From positions 5,636,653-5,700,652 of the forward strand of contig JAJEKV010000061.1 in the NCBI GenBank assembly GCA_021234155.1: a stretch of DNA of 64,000 nucleotides, in the 5' to 3' direction. This document shows, piece after piece, positions 51,401 to 61,045 of this stretch. How positions within the stretch are numbered: position 1 is the stretch's first letter; every line of letters starts with the position of its first letter. The stretch comes from Isoetes taiwanensis. Its lineage: Eukaryota > Streptophyta > Lycopodiopsida > Isoetales > Isoetaceae. The translations under genes were made by a program, and so were the position numbers. Under the pieces are notes generated by a model. The model searched no databases and had not been told where the DNA came from. It saw nothing but the letters and a program-made list of their open reading frames with translations.

Positions 51401-51976
51401 GTAAAAGTAGACAATTTGATCTCACAATCAAGATTTTTTGCCTTGAGCAAAATAGAGTTCATCCAATAGTGAGTGAACACCATTAGATGTTTCAGCATAA
51501 TAGAGTACTCCATTATGGTCGCCATCACAGATATACATTAATTGCTTCAAAGATGATGCTCTCCTAAAAAATCTTAAGGAACTCTTTGGAAGAGTCACAG
51601 GTCTCCCCTGAGTCTCAATTAAACACCTGCAAGTAACATTTCATTCATGCAACCATCATTCAATTAAATTGGGATTATGTCTATTCCAAAATCGCGCCGT
51701 ATAAGCCTTTTATTGACCATTATATTGAATTAACCACACTTTTGCACTTTCATTTTCGGGCTAGGAAGATGCATTTTATGTTGAAATGCAAAGGCATTCA
51801 AATATTCGATGCAAATGACCCATATTATGACAGAATGTTGGCAATATAAAAAGTAGGAAATTGCTTATTAATTCGTACCATCACGGACGACAACGAAATC
51901 TAAACATTGAAATTGTAGTGCTTTACGAATAAATAACAGCAAGCAAGTTGCTACAAAACAGAGATTTTCGTGGTTC
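48461..51976. other. Intergenic, no recognised gene
   Basis: Several open frames of 60-100 codons occur on both strands but none shows a domain or consistent splice sites. A 48-bp duplication (GATAATTTCTTGATGCCAGG repeated) lies at 51,253-51,346. Confidence 0.45.
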
Positions 51977-52042
51977 AAATCGCGCGTGGCGCGATTTTCT
52001 TGGCATAAATAACGCATTATAATGGAACATAAACTTAAAAAA

Positions 52043-53188
52043 CTAATCCGATTCATCGTCGACAGGCGCTGCAGGCGGTGCTGAGATCCTGTCGATCATG
52101 AACAAACCATGCTCTGGATTCCATATAAGATGGATTACAACATCAAAGGGATCAGGATAGAAGCGGACGGGAATCATAGCAACGACATCAAGCCAGTCCT
52201 GAAGTTCTATTTCTAGCTCGCGGCACCTGCAGAGGTCCACATGGTTCATCTTGCAGGTAATAGAATGTGCCATAATAACAAGCAGAAGGCGGAGGCCGAA
52301 GCCGATAGTTTGCCAATTTCATGCATACCTATTTATACACACCTAAATTATTGACGGTATATACATACAAATTATTGCAAGTATAGCAAACCATACACAT
52401 AATATAAAAAAACAATACGTACACAGAACCAATATTGCTGATATAAGAACAAAATATATTCGAATGAGGTTGGTGTAAAGTATATTTCATATTCAAAACT
52501 TTTATGGAAAGTGTATTTCCGGTATACATATATATCAAAAAGAGTTCCCTTTCTAGAACGATTTTCTCAAGGTCCCTGTCAATTTCCCCTGTCCGATCAA
52601 GTTGCGGGTATAGTGTTTGTATATCTTCGACCGTTTTTCCTGAAGCTATTTCTTGCATGACACCAATGAAGCTTAGCAGAAAATCATCTGTGGTAACCAT
52701 ATCAGGATGATAGGATGGTGGATTAGTGACTGTGACTGATTGAAGCAACACTTCAAAGGCGTCATCATCAACTATAATGATGCCTTCCTTCTCCTGAACG
52801 CCTAAGTCATCCATCATGTCGCTCAAGCATTTCACAAATATATTCTTACCTGACGGATCCTTCGGGTTTTTAAATGACTTACATTTGCTCTGATCCCAAA
52901 CAGATGCCCAATCTCTATGTAATTCAGAACTACTCTCAAAACTTCCTCAGATATTTCTATTCTCCATCGGCGACCAAATTGCACAACGAAATAAAGTGAA
53001 AGCTTGGTCTAACATCTCCTTCGGATACTGGCCATGGATATACCCATTTCAGACGTGTCTCAAATGGTTTCTGCATACCATGATAGGTCGAATGTTGCTT
53101 TAGGTAACGCGTTTCGAAGCACTCCATTCAAATCGAACACCGAAATTTTGGAGGAAACCGGTTTAGGTCCGTAATAATGAAGCACACA
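52043..53188 (-). pseudogene. C-terminal exons of the large gene, frameshifted
   Basis: After intron 3 the frame reads CVLHYYGPKPVSSKISVFDL and NGVLRNALPKATFDLSWY, then in the next frame GMQKPFETRLKWVYPWPVSE and GDVRPSFHFISL. Further on, another frame gives DWASVWDQSKCKSFKNPKD, GVQEKEGIIIVDDDAFEVLL and TTDDFLLSFIGVMQEIASGK (to about 52,550). A last piece, after a possible acceptor ACCTGCAAG, reads MNHVDLCRCRELEIELQDWL and ends APPAAPVDDESD at 52,043. Whether all changes are frameshifts or some are unrecognised short introns cannot be decided here. The product family is unknown. Confidence 0.45.
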
Positions 53189-53256
53189 CTTGTGAGACAA
53201 GGAAAAAAAATTGAAATCGCTACCGGCGCGATTTTCATTTCGTTTGAAGAACATAC

Positions 53257-55215
53257 CTTTCGGTTCTGTTCAACTTCCGCAATGATGAGCTTACTCTCGG
53301 TTGTCTTGATTACGCGGTAGTGTCAACCACATCACTTAGTGTTTGAACTATGGTTGATACTTCATTACTCTTTATGATAACCTGACTAGAGCTTTCCGAA
53401 TCCACTGTATCATCTTGGATTTTGTCTTCTTGGTTTGCGTTCTCTACATCCCCTTCAGTCGGATTTTCAAATGTGATTGGAAGTATAGGCACGATCTCGG
53501 CCGCATAGTTAACCGGCTGGTTGTCGAAATTCATCTTTATGTGCTCCATCTGCTTTCTCATTTCTTCCCGCTCTGCAGCCAGATCTGGAGGTAATTCGGA
53601 CTTAGAGGTGGAAGCTTTATTTCTTGCACTACCTATCGGACCCCTAGGTGCCACCTCTAGCACTTTCTCGAAAAAAATATCAAGGAAGTCCTTGGCTTGA
53701 CCATCAGAGACCACACTTTGGCATTTCCTAGCTAGCTTCAGAGCTTCCCGCCGGACATAACCTCCAACATGAAACTCCCAACACGTTGACTCTAAAGGGC
53801 AGAAGGCTTCAATCAGAAAACTCGAAAGGGCCAAAGAAAACCTGTACTTATTCAGCCTCCCCTTATGCGCCGTCAGTAGCTCATACTTGATTGGTGAATT
53901 AAGGACAGGGTCGACCCAGTTTTCTTCTTCCTCTTCCTCTTCGTCCTCTATAAGGTCCACATCCACATCTGCAGTCCCTTTCCCTTTGTCTTCAGCATTG
54001 GATTCGACATAAAAAACATTCTTCACTAGGGGTTCATCTAGCCGATAGCACTGCCAAGCAATCTTCTCACCTTCTGGTTTCCCCTTGAGTCTTTCATATT
54101 CTTTATCATCCATAATAGCTATCATAAGGACTAGCACATGTGAGATCTTACTTTCAGTACTAAACTCACTATCTTTGTTTTCATCTATCATTACTGCTTG
54201 CCTCATCACTTTAATGCATTCGAGATCATTTGCAGCAGCTAGTGCATATGCGTAGGACATGTCAGAATGGCAAACTGTCACGATAGTATAATGCATCTCA
54301 GTCGTAAAACCACTGCATGTGTTGAAGAAGGTGCTGTAATCATCTTGTGTCCATCTCGTGCCACGGCTATCAAGAACAAATAGAGTGATGTCGGTTGGCC
54401 CATCACCCACGTCTGGTATGGCACACTTATAACCAGTGGACACCTTATAGAAAAAAGGAGACTCCTCTTCTGGCGTCTGTTTCACCAAAGCAACTTTTCT
54501 TTTTAGGCCAGACGCCACTTTCGTGTGAATCCCCTTTAGAGTTGCCACATTCTTCGCCTTTTGCTGCTTCACAAAAGCTTTTGACCAAAACACATATTTC
54601 TTAATGTCATCATTAGATACGTTGTACTTTTGCATTAAGCCTATCTCTGATAATATGAAGTCTCCTGTAAGCCTTTGCAGTTCTTCGCCAACAGCCTTTT
54701 TCAGGACTTTCATATTTTTTAGCGATTCGCATGCATCTTCGAAAGATGTCAAGTGCTTTGCTGCAGACGTTTTCTTGTAGACAACTTCCTTTCTGATGCA
54801 ACTATCTAGAACAGAGATTAATTCTGCATCATCCAAGCCTTGTGCCTTTCTCATTTCTGTGATACCTATATCAAAAATAGACGTATCTTGCGGAGGAAAC
54901 CTGCCATACGAATCTGGCAACTTCTTTTCCGTATAGGCGTCCCAAAATTCGTTCCACTTTTCCCATACCTGGTCAGAAGAAAAAACAATCTTGCAGGCAT
55001 CCTTTGGCACCATTTGATCTTCTGAGCCAGCTTGTGCATCCCCTTTTTTCTTCTTTGATCTGGTACCCTTACTCTTGTCCTGTATTATGGTTTGGCACAG
55101 TGTCCTTTCTAGTAATTTGAATTCGGCACTCTTAGATTGCCCTTGTCTGGTCGGCATTGGTTTTCCATATTCGATCCATTGGTTACGAGCGTGCCGCAAC
55201 TGCTCCACATACAGA
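53257..55215 (-). pseudogene. Large exon 3, possible DNA-methyltransferase-like fold
   Basis: 632 codons from MEQLRHARNQWIEYGKPMPT are open to a TAA at 53,310; the splice places four more codons in front. A helical first half (LKKAVGEELQRLTGDFILSE and similar) is followed by TDITLFVLDSRGTRW, then TIVTVCHSDMSYAYALAAAN, an acidic linker (DLIEDEEEEEEENW), then STCWEFHVGGYVRREALKLA with RKCQSVVSDGQ. The last parts resemble, in order, the catalytic strand and the SAM-binding strand of amino-methyltransferases, but DPPW is replaced by DSRG and the FxGxG loop by FHVGG, so catalysis is unlikely. The tail is acidic and serine-rich. After a shift near 53,318 the frame goes on as HYRVIKTTESKLIIAEVEQN to the donor at 53,256. 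The methyltransferase call is tentative. Confidence 0.45.
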
Positions 55216-55630
55216 CTGCAAAATATGGGCCGTTAGATAAATAAAATAGATAGGCCGTCAAAGCAATAACAGTATAAAACGCGCCAGGCGCGTTTTCGTT
55301 AATCACAGATTTACAAGAAACGCGCCTGGCGCGATTTCTTCATGATGAAGAAATCGCGCCAGGCATGTTTCTTGTAAATCCGTCAAAACAAATAACAACA
55401 TAAAACGCGCCAGGCGCATTTTCGTTCATCACGTATTTACAAGAAATGCGCCTGGCGCGATTTCTTCATGTGGCATACATGAAGAAATCGCTCCAAGCGC
55501 GTTCCTTGTAAATACGTGATTAACGAAAACGCGCCTGGCGTGATTTGGAACGCATGCACATTAAAGCAGCAAATCGCGCCTGGCGCGGTTTGGAAGTTCC
55601 AGACTAGCTATGTGTGGGAAAATAAAATAC
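55216..55630 (-). other. Intron 2, packed with eight palindromes
   Basis: 415 bp with GT/AG ends. Eight copies of the ~20-bp palindrome occupy 55,276-55,591. They are arranged as two larger inverted repeats: 36-bp arms at 55,308-55,343 and 55,345-55,380 around one base (34 of 36 match), and 69-bp arms at 55,402-55,470 and 55,478-55,546 around a 7-nt loop (about 61 of 69 match). The intron would form long stable hairpins in RNA or cruciforms in DNA. Confidence 0.85.
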
Positions 55631-56260
55631 CTTTTGTATAGGAATGTCTTTCCCATATCATTCAGTAGCGCGCTGATTTCGGCTAATTCTGCTGCTGTTG
55701 TTGAGCCACTGAGGAACCGGCAATTTCTGACTGAGTATAGTCTATAGAATAACTGATTTCCAGTTTTTTGTGCTTGACTGATCAAAACCTTCTGCGCCTC
55801 CACTGAATGCTGGCCATCTATTATCATGAAGTGAATATCCAGGTTGCCAATTAAATCTTCAAGTTTATTCCATATCAATACCTTCTTCGTCTTCATATCA
55901 AAAGGCACCACATCTGCCGGCATTGGCACCTGCCCTGGGTTTTCTATCATGCTATTGACTATTTCCATTGCGTGCTGCTTATCGTATCTTCTGCTGACAA
56001 ACATAGCCTTCGTGGACCTGAAAAGCCTGTCGACATGGATTGGATGCGTGAAGTTAAGGCCCAGTGGATACTTGTCAGCATACTTCTTGAGTTTGCTCAT
56101 GGCCTCTAACTGTCTCGCCTTATCATCATCACTAGTCATATCTGTAATGCGTAGTACGTCTGGTGTTTCCCTGCATCTTCCTTCTCTTTTAAAGCTTGTA
56201 GGTACACACTAGCTGATGGCCTTGTACTGATTGCTCTTCTCACAGCTGAGAGACCTTCAC
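55561..56260 (-). pseudogene. ParB/sulfiredoxin-like domain region (exon 2b)
   Basis: The text in two frames reads ICEGLSAVRRAISTRPSASV and YLQALKEKEDAGKHQ, then, shifted by one base at about 56,140, TSDDDKARQLEAMSKLKKYA. It continues IHVDRLFRSTKAMFVSRRYD, EIVNSMIENPGQVPMPADVV and, about 45 residues later, HFMIIDGQHSVEAQKVL. The pattern of an N-terminal strand, a helix, a P-x-x-V strand and a later IDGxHxxxA box is that of ParB N-terminal/ParB-like nuclease folds, where the box binds nucleotide or DNA backbone. The usual arginine after the histidine is serine here. The exon ends GKTFLYK and splices to SLYVEQLRHARNQW. The ParB call rests on motif pattern only. Confidence 0.4.
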
Positions 56261-56268
56261 ATATTTTT

Positions 56269-57722
56269 GAAGAGGAGATGGAGCGCCTTAGGGTTTCGCT
56301 TTAGGGCGGCGGCGGCGGCCGCCCGTTGAATAGAGTTCTCAAGGGAGAGCTTCGATGCTGGAGGAGCAGCAAAATGCTGCTGCTGATCTCCTCAAAGCCA
56401 TGGCTGCTAGCTCATAAGGTATACCACTTGCCGTCTGTAGCAGTTCTGTTGCAGCAGGGAGGGTTTCGCTTTGAAGCATGGCCGCTGCTCTCCAAGCTTC
56501 TCCTCCAAGTAACAGACCATGACTGGTAAGCATTATCTCTTGTGCCCTGGCGATGTGTTTTGAGCTGATAGGCGAGAGTCTAGCCAATAGCCAGTCACTG
56601 CGGCTATGGCTAGGACGTCTGTAGGTAGTTTGAGCATGATATTTCAGTTTTGTGGTTATGCTTCTGTATTAGAATGGGAAGGGCCGAAATGGTAGCTCTG
56701 GGAATGCACTCGATGTATCTTGAAGGCCGCCATCTCTACGGTTTTGGGACTGCACTCACTGCAGATTCAGGGCTGATTTTGGGACTGCACTCACTGCAGA
56801 TTCAGGGCTGGTTTTGGGACTGCACTCACTGCAGATTCAGGGCAAATACTTAGTCTAATTTGGAAGTATGATAAAGGAATCAAAACTTCTGTGTTGCCTG
56901 CTTGTCACTACTTACAGAGTCACATGACATCTTCAGCACATGCTTCTGCATCCAGGATGCGAAGGGAGAGTTAAGTGATCTGTTCTAGCTTAACCTCTTT
57001 GGGCTGCAAGATTTGATAGGGCCCCTTGTTGGCAATGTTTATCTTGATAGCCTAATGGAGAGTTTCTTGGGCAGCATCACATTCTTCTACACATTCTGGC
57101 CTGCATAGTTTGGACTGTTAATGTCGTCCCCCCCCTTTCCCAGCAAGGGAAAGATTAGGATTTATGAATTGGCACAGGATTGGACTATGTGGATAAGTAA
57201 GGAGATCTTATGTAAAAGCTTTGGGTGGGAGACCATGGCTCTTATATTGCTGTTAGAGCAACAGGTAGCTGTGGCCTTTGTTAGCAGATGGACATGCACA
57301 TGGGGAGCGAATGGACCGCCCTACAAGGGGTAGGCTTGCTGGGCATCCTCCATAGTTGGAAGATAGAGCAGCTCTTATAGTACAACCTTGCTTGGATGCA
57401 TTCCCAAGTCGAGTTAACGCGTGGGATGATGTTTGCTACTATGTGATATCCTGCTGCTAACTTCTTTCGGTGGTGGAGCTTCAAATGGACACAGTGACAG
57501 CTTCTTGATGGGTTTCTAACCTTGTCCGTATAGAAAATACTGTGTTAATCCTTAGACCTGAATCTGGGATTGTTATGAGGTTTATTCTTCCTATTTGGTG
57601 TTTCTAGACACCATGGTTTTGTTTAAATACTTTCGATATGGCCTATTGTGGAGCCAAATTATGTACTACTTTATTATCAATGAAAATAAAATAGCTTGCC
57701 TACAAAAAAAAAAAAAAAAAAA
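56269..57722 (+). mobile_element. Poly(A)-tailed retrocopy inserted in the large gene
   Basis: A plus-strand segment ends with AATAAA at 57,685-57,690 and a 19-A tract at 57,704-57,722. It starts with AGGGTTTCGCTTTAGGG, a telobox-like 5' UTR word common in plant genes, then a GCGGCGG run. The 8-bp word ATATTTTT flanks both ends (56,261-56,268 and from 57,722), fitting a target duplication. Removing the insert restores the reading phase of the host gene. Inside are short open frames (for example MLEEQQNAAADLLKAMAASS near 56,354) and three 35-bp tandem units at 56,742-56,844, but no recognised protein. It is either a processed pseudogene or a non-autonomous LINE-mobilised element. Confidence 0.65.
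56742..56844. repeat. Three 35-bp tandem units
   Basis: TTTTGGGACTGCACTCACTG begins units at 56,742, 56,777 and 56,812, each continuing CAGATTCAGGGC. They lie inside the retrocopy. Confidence 0.95.
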
Positions 57723-57889
57723 TATTTTTTTTGGTGTCAATGGTTCACCACCTGACCAGCCAAATTTGAAGAGGTTATCTGCAAGGGCCTCATCCGTTTT
57801 AGGGTCGTCTCTTTAAAGGAACCGCACCTGCGAGAATTTAACTTCTTCAATACTTTTTATTTTTCCTCGACCCGCTTCAAGTAATACCT

Positions 57890-58877
57890 TTAACAAGTAT
57901 GAATCGCCTTGTTCTTCGTGATGTGATCGAGAATACCTTGTTTCTTCATTTGATCTGTTTCCTTAACTCTAGACATGAAAATAAGATCTGTCTTTCCGCT
58001 AGTCTTGAAGATCCCCACATACCATTCAGAGCCCTCTGGTAGATCTTCTTCTGGACACAGAGGCTCTACCTGAGCCTTTATTATTCCGGTCGTATCGTCC
58101 ATGGTCACAACGTGTGCCAAATCTGCAACTGATACATCTTCCTCCGTTCTTGATTTTTTCGATGCCGATGTCCCTTGACCCTGCGCAGGCTTTGCTTTTC
58201 TTTTCACATTTTTAGAAGATCCTGAAAGTTATAATCATGTGGTGAGTAATGAAATCGCGCCGAGCGCGTTTTGATAGACGCCTTACTACGGAAAACATAA
58301 ATGGTATACAAGAAAAGTAGCAGAGACAACAAAAAACAATCAGGGGTTCATGACGCTCTATATTATAAATCGCGCCGAGCGCGTTTTTTAGAGAGGCCCT
58401 ACAGACGCTCTATATTATAAGAGACATACTAGGCTAGAAAAAAGACTTATCGAAAGAACTGGAGAATACAGAACAAAACTATAAACAAACAAGTGCAAGA
58501 AACTCTAATTAAACGGTCTACATTATACGAACTGGAGAATACAAGAGAAGATTATAAAACAAAAAATAAAAAACACAGAGTAGAGGAGAAGATTAGAACA
58601 AAAAACACACAAAACAAGGTAGTAAAAGCAGTAGAAATGACACAGAAACAATATAAAAAATAGAAATAACACAGAGACAGTAGAAAAATGATAAAAAACG
58701 ACACAGACAGTAGACAAAACTTAAAAATAACACAGAAACTGTAGAAATCGAGAAGAAATAGTAAATACCTGCTTCCTGAGTGTTGTCAACCTGTTCAGGA
58801 ATTTCCTGAGTGTTGGCCTGTCGCCCGGCTCTACCTGCGCCTCTACCTCTCGTTGCGCTAGATCCTCCGGACGCCAT
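57890..58877 (-). pseudogene. N-terminal part of the large gene (exons 1 and 2a)
   Basis: Exon 1 begins MASGGSSATRGRGAGRAGRQ, a Gly/Arg/Ala-rich disordered start. After intron 1 a lysine-rich tract (KNVKRKAKPAQGQG, then SKKSRTEED) suggests a nuclear localisation signal. The following globular part contains EWYVGIFKTSGKTDLIFMSR and a KKQGILDHI helix. As read without correction the frame stops after 146 codons (AIHTC). Two bases away another frame continues EQGDSYLLKVLLEAGRGKIK and VKFSQVRFL to the TAA at 57,813, then ALADNLFKFGWSGGEPLTP. That last text resembles the start of ParB-type domains (a short strand followed by a helix ending in a Gly-Trp). No family is recognised with certainty. Intron 1 holds two palindromic units. 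Confidence 0.55.
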
Positions 58878-59223
58878 ATAGCTGCAATGTTCGAATGCAA
58901 TGTTATGGGACGCGGAACCGTCAGATTGCTATCCGATTTTAAATTACAATTATCCCGCCTATATTAACCGCTTATCCCGCTCATTTCAAATTAAAAACTT
59001 AATTTTCATATTAAAGCACATCCACGAATATTTATTTTTATTACTTTCAAGAAACGCCTATGTGGCACGCCGAATTATTCATTCGCCACCGAATTTTTCA
59101 AGAAACCTGATCAACTCGTCGACTTCTTCCGGTCGACCGCCTCCTCGCCTGCTCAACTCGCCTCTTCGACTGATCGACCGCCTCGACTTAGCGATCGCCG
59201 CCTCGACTGATCGACACGCTATC
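58878..59223. promoter_or_regulatory. Divergent intergenic region between two gene starts
   Basis: 346 bp separate the ATG of the minus-strand large gene (58,877) from the ATG of the plus-strand DUF8039-type gene (59,224). The right half is rich in CGACTGATCGAC-type words (near 59,167 and 59,205). A bidirectional promoter is inferred from the geometry; no TATA box was clearly seen. Confidence 0.45.
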
Positions 59224-59584
59224 ATGTCGGCCGAACTATGGTGAGTGCTATCAGTAGGATTTGAAGACTGTTCTTGAAACATATTATATTCTTGAAGACT
59301 GTTCATGTGAAATCATTCTTTTAATATTTTCAATTATCAGCGTCGGAGAAGAATGCTATCTATTAACAGCAAACTTGAAGCGTCGACTTGGATTATGTAA
59401 AATCGAAGACCTGGACCCTGAATCTAAGTGCCATGGTGTCCCTCTTGGAAACAGTTTCTGTAAAGTTAGCATTATAAATTGCAACTATGAGGATGAAGCT
59501 CTTCCAAGAAGACATCCTGGTGGCGACACAATCGGGGAGAGCGTGGGCACATTTGTGGCGTGGCCAAAAGAACGTCTAAAAAAG
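59224..59584 (+). CDS. DUF8039-type protein, first two exons
   Basis: Exon 1 59,224-59,240 (MSAEL plus two bases), donor GTGAGT; exon 2 59,341-59,584 after acceptor TTATCAG, donor GTATGT. The joined frame is 87 codons with no stop. Exon 2 contains CYLLTANLKRRLGLCKIEDL, CHGVPLGNSFCKVSI and GESVGTFVAWPKERLKK. The pattern HG-x-PLG followed by a V-rich strand, an L-P pair and a final F-x-AWP is the one I know from plant DUF8039 domains, often found in transposon-associated proteins with Ulp1-like or TNP domains. No further exon was identified, so the gene may be truncated. It starts back to back with the large minus-strand gene. Confidence 0.6.
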
Positions 59585-59713
59585 GTATGTACAGACCTTC
59601 TGATACAAAGAAGCTATAATTTTATAGATCTTAAATTATCAAAAGGTATGTATAATGAGGATAGTAAAAAAAAAAAGAATATATCATAACATCTGCGTGA
59701 TGTTGTGAATTTT

Positions 59714-59825
59714 GAATTCTTTGATGGTCTTTAGCCAGTCTTATCAACCCCATGAAACTACAGATTAATGAGAATGTGTAGTTTCTTAAGGTTGGTCATA
59801 CTGGCTGGAGGGCATCAAAGGATTC
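59714..59825 (+). ncRNA. Long imperfect foldback, MIRNA-precursor-like
   Basis: Arms 59,714-59,761 and 59,778-59,825 (48 nt each) with a 16-nt loop. Manual pairing gives 37 Watson-Crick and 5 G-U pairs and 6 mismatches, with no bulges. This length, loop and mismatch pattern resemble plant MIRNA or young inverted-duplication hairpins. It lies 129 bp downstream of the exon 2 donor of the DUF8039-type gene, so it could be intronic. Expression is unknown; a small foldback transposon is the alternative. Confidence 0.4.
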
Positions 59826-60012
59826 AATGTTTTCGACATTGCATATAAAAAAACATAATAAAATAAGCGTGACATAAAAGTTTAAGCTGCAAAATTGCGC
59901 CAGGCGCGAGTTTGTATTTATATTCAAAAGAAATATATGTACATTTTTCCTTTTGTGAAAATGCGCCAGGCGCGAGTTCTTTCTGAACTAACATAGCTTG
60001 CTCTACATATCT

Positions 60013-60328
60013 CTACAAAATGTCGCATAGGCCCACTTCATCGGCCCAATACCGAGTAAAGTGCCACCTGACATCATCCTCTTCGTCTCTGCGAATGTCG
60101 AGTCTCCAAATCAGAGTGTTGTATCGATCCTTGATACTCCTAATCAAAGCCTCGTATTTATTTGTTGGCATGAGCCTTACTAAGAGCATGAGGCCCCTGA
60201 TACAGACTGTCATATGGCTTGTCCAACTCTCTGCGAATGTTTTGAACAGCACAATTAAGTAGTATCTTGTACATGGTCCAGCGTTGATGGTCGTCCAGAG
60301 AAAGTATATTTGAACTAGAAGCAGCCAT
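60013..60328 (-). pseudogene. Small unknown protein, two frames joined by a +1 shift
   Basis: The first frame starts at ATG 60,328: MAASSSNILSLDDHQRWTMY then ELDKPYDSLYQGPHALSKAH up to a TAA after HANK. The next frame continues KYEALIRSIKDRYNTLIWRL and DDVRWHFTRYWADEVGLCDI to a stop at 60,013. Skipping one T at AAA-T-AAA gives a continuous 104-105 residue protein. No family recognised; the C-terminus is rich in W, R and D. It lies between palindromic units at 59,958 and 60,415. The start is chosen because the coding-looking frame begins at this ATG. Confidence 0.5.
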
Positions 60329-60644
60329 GTGTAATGCACTAGAACGAGAGAAATTAACTAATTAGCAAATGATATTCCTATCCCCAGAAAACGATTCTAC
60401 GTATGCAAAATTCAAAACGCGCCAGGCGCGTTTGCTATATTGTTTTTTGCACAGATCTACTTCACACGCGCCTGGCGCGATTTGTATAAAGCCATATGAA
60501 ATAGAAAGGCCAAACTAGAAACGCGCCTGGCGCGATTTGATTAACCTAGTGGGAAATTAGAAGCCAAACTAGAAATGCGGCAAGTGCGATTTCGCCCATT
60601 CTAACATATCATTCTATAGAAAAAAAAAATGCAGAAAAATAGAA

Positions 60645-61045
60645 TACGAAGCCAGGGGAATAGATAGAGCAAATCTAAGAGCAGATAGAGCAGAATAAGA
60701 ACTCATAGAGCAGATAGAGCAGATAGAATAAGAACAGATAGCGCAGATATATAATAATAATACTCCTTGTTTAGTTCATTATTTAGTTCATTGTTTTGGT
60801 TCATTATTTAGAGCAGATAGAGCAAGATCATAGAGCAAGATCATAGTTCATTATTTAGTTCATTGTTTTGGTTCATTATTTAGAGCAGATAGAGGAAGAT
60901 CATAGAGCAAGATCATACAAGCAATAGAACATGTTTATAAGCAATAGATAGAGCAAGATCATAGAGCAAGATCATATGAGCAATAGAACATGTTTATAAG
61001 CAATAGAGGGTGTTTATAAACAATAGATCTATATATGAAGGTGCT
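60645..61045. repeat. Complex minisatellite (AGAGCAGAT / GATCATAGAGCAA words)
   Basis: Higher-order units repeat: a block with TTAGTTCATTATTTAGTTCA near 60,765 and 60,850, and a block with CAATAGAACATGTTTATAAG near 60,920 and 60,982, each separated by AGAGCAAGATCATAGAGCAA runs. No gene. Confidence 0.75.

Larger units (their letters stand above)
52043..58877 (-). pseudogene. Large multi-exon gene of unknown family, broken
   Basis: The pieces between 58,877 and 52,043 join as one minus-strand gene of roughly 1,300 codons. Exon 1 58,877-58,769; intron 1 58,768-58,222 (exon ends GAAGCAG, then GTATTTAC; acceptor AACTTTCAG); exon 2 from 58,221 to 55,631; intron 2 55,630-55,216 (GTATTTTA to TTTTGCAG); exon 3 55,215-53,257; intron 3 53,256-53,189 (GTATGTTC to TCTCACAAG); then further exonic text. 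All three splices keep the reading phase. Breaks: a frameshift near 57,920, TAA at 57,813-57,815, a retrocopy insertion at 56,269-57,722, frameshifts near 56,140 and 53,318, and more below 53,080. The join across the insertion (PLTPKK to ICEGLS) is in phase. Frameshifts are inferred from continuing open frames, not from a homologue. Confidence 0.65.
51977..60592. repeat. Dispersed ~20-bp palindromes, consensus AAAYGCGCCWGGCGCGWTT
   Basis: Units were read at 51,977, 53,214, 55,276, 55,317, 55,350, 55,402, 55,443, 55,484, 55,526, 55,571, 58,252, 58,368, 59,892, 59,958, 60,415, 60,464, 60,518 and 60,572. The core GCGCC-W-GGCGC is self-complementary, usually flanked by a short A-run on the left and T-run on the right. 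Some are variants, for example GCGCCGAGCGCG in the two at 58 kb and a degenerate GCGGCAAGTGCG at 60,572. All lie in introns or outside coding frames. I saw none in 1-51.9 kb or after 60.6 kb. Confidence 0.9.

Noticed and set aside
55276-55591. CRISPR-like array
   Set aside because: Repeats are palindromes in alternating orientation with related, not unique, spacers; they lie in a eukaryotic intron and no cas gene is present.
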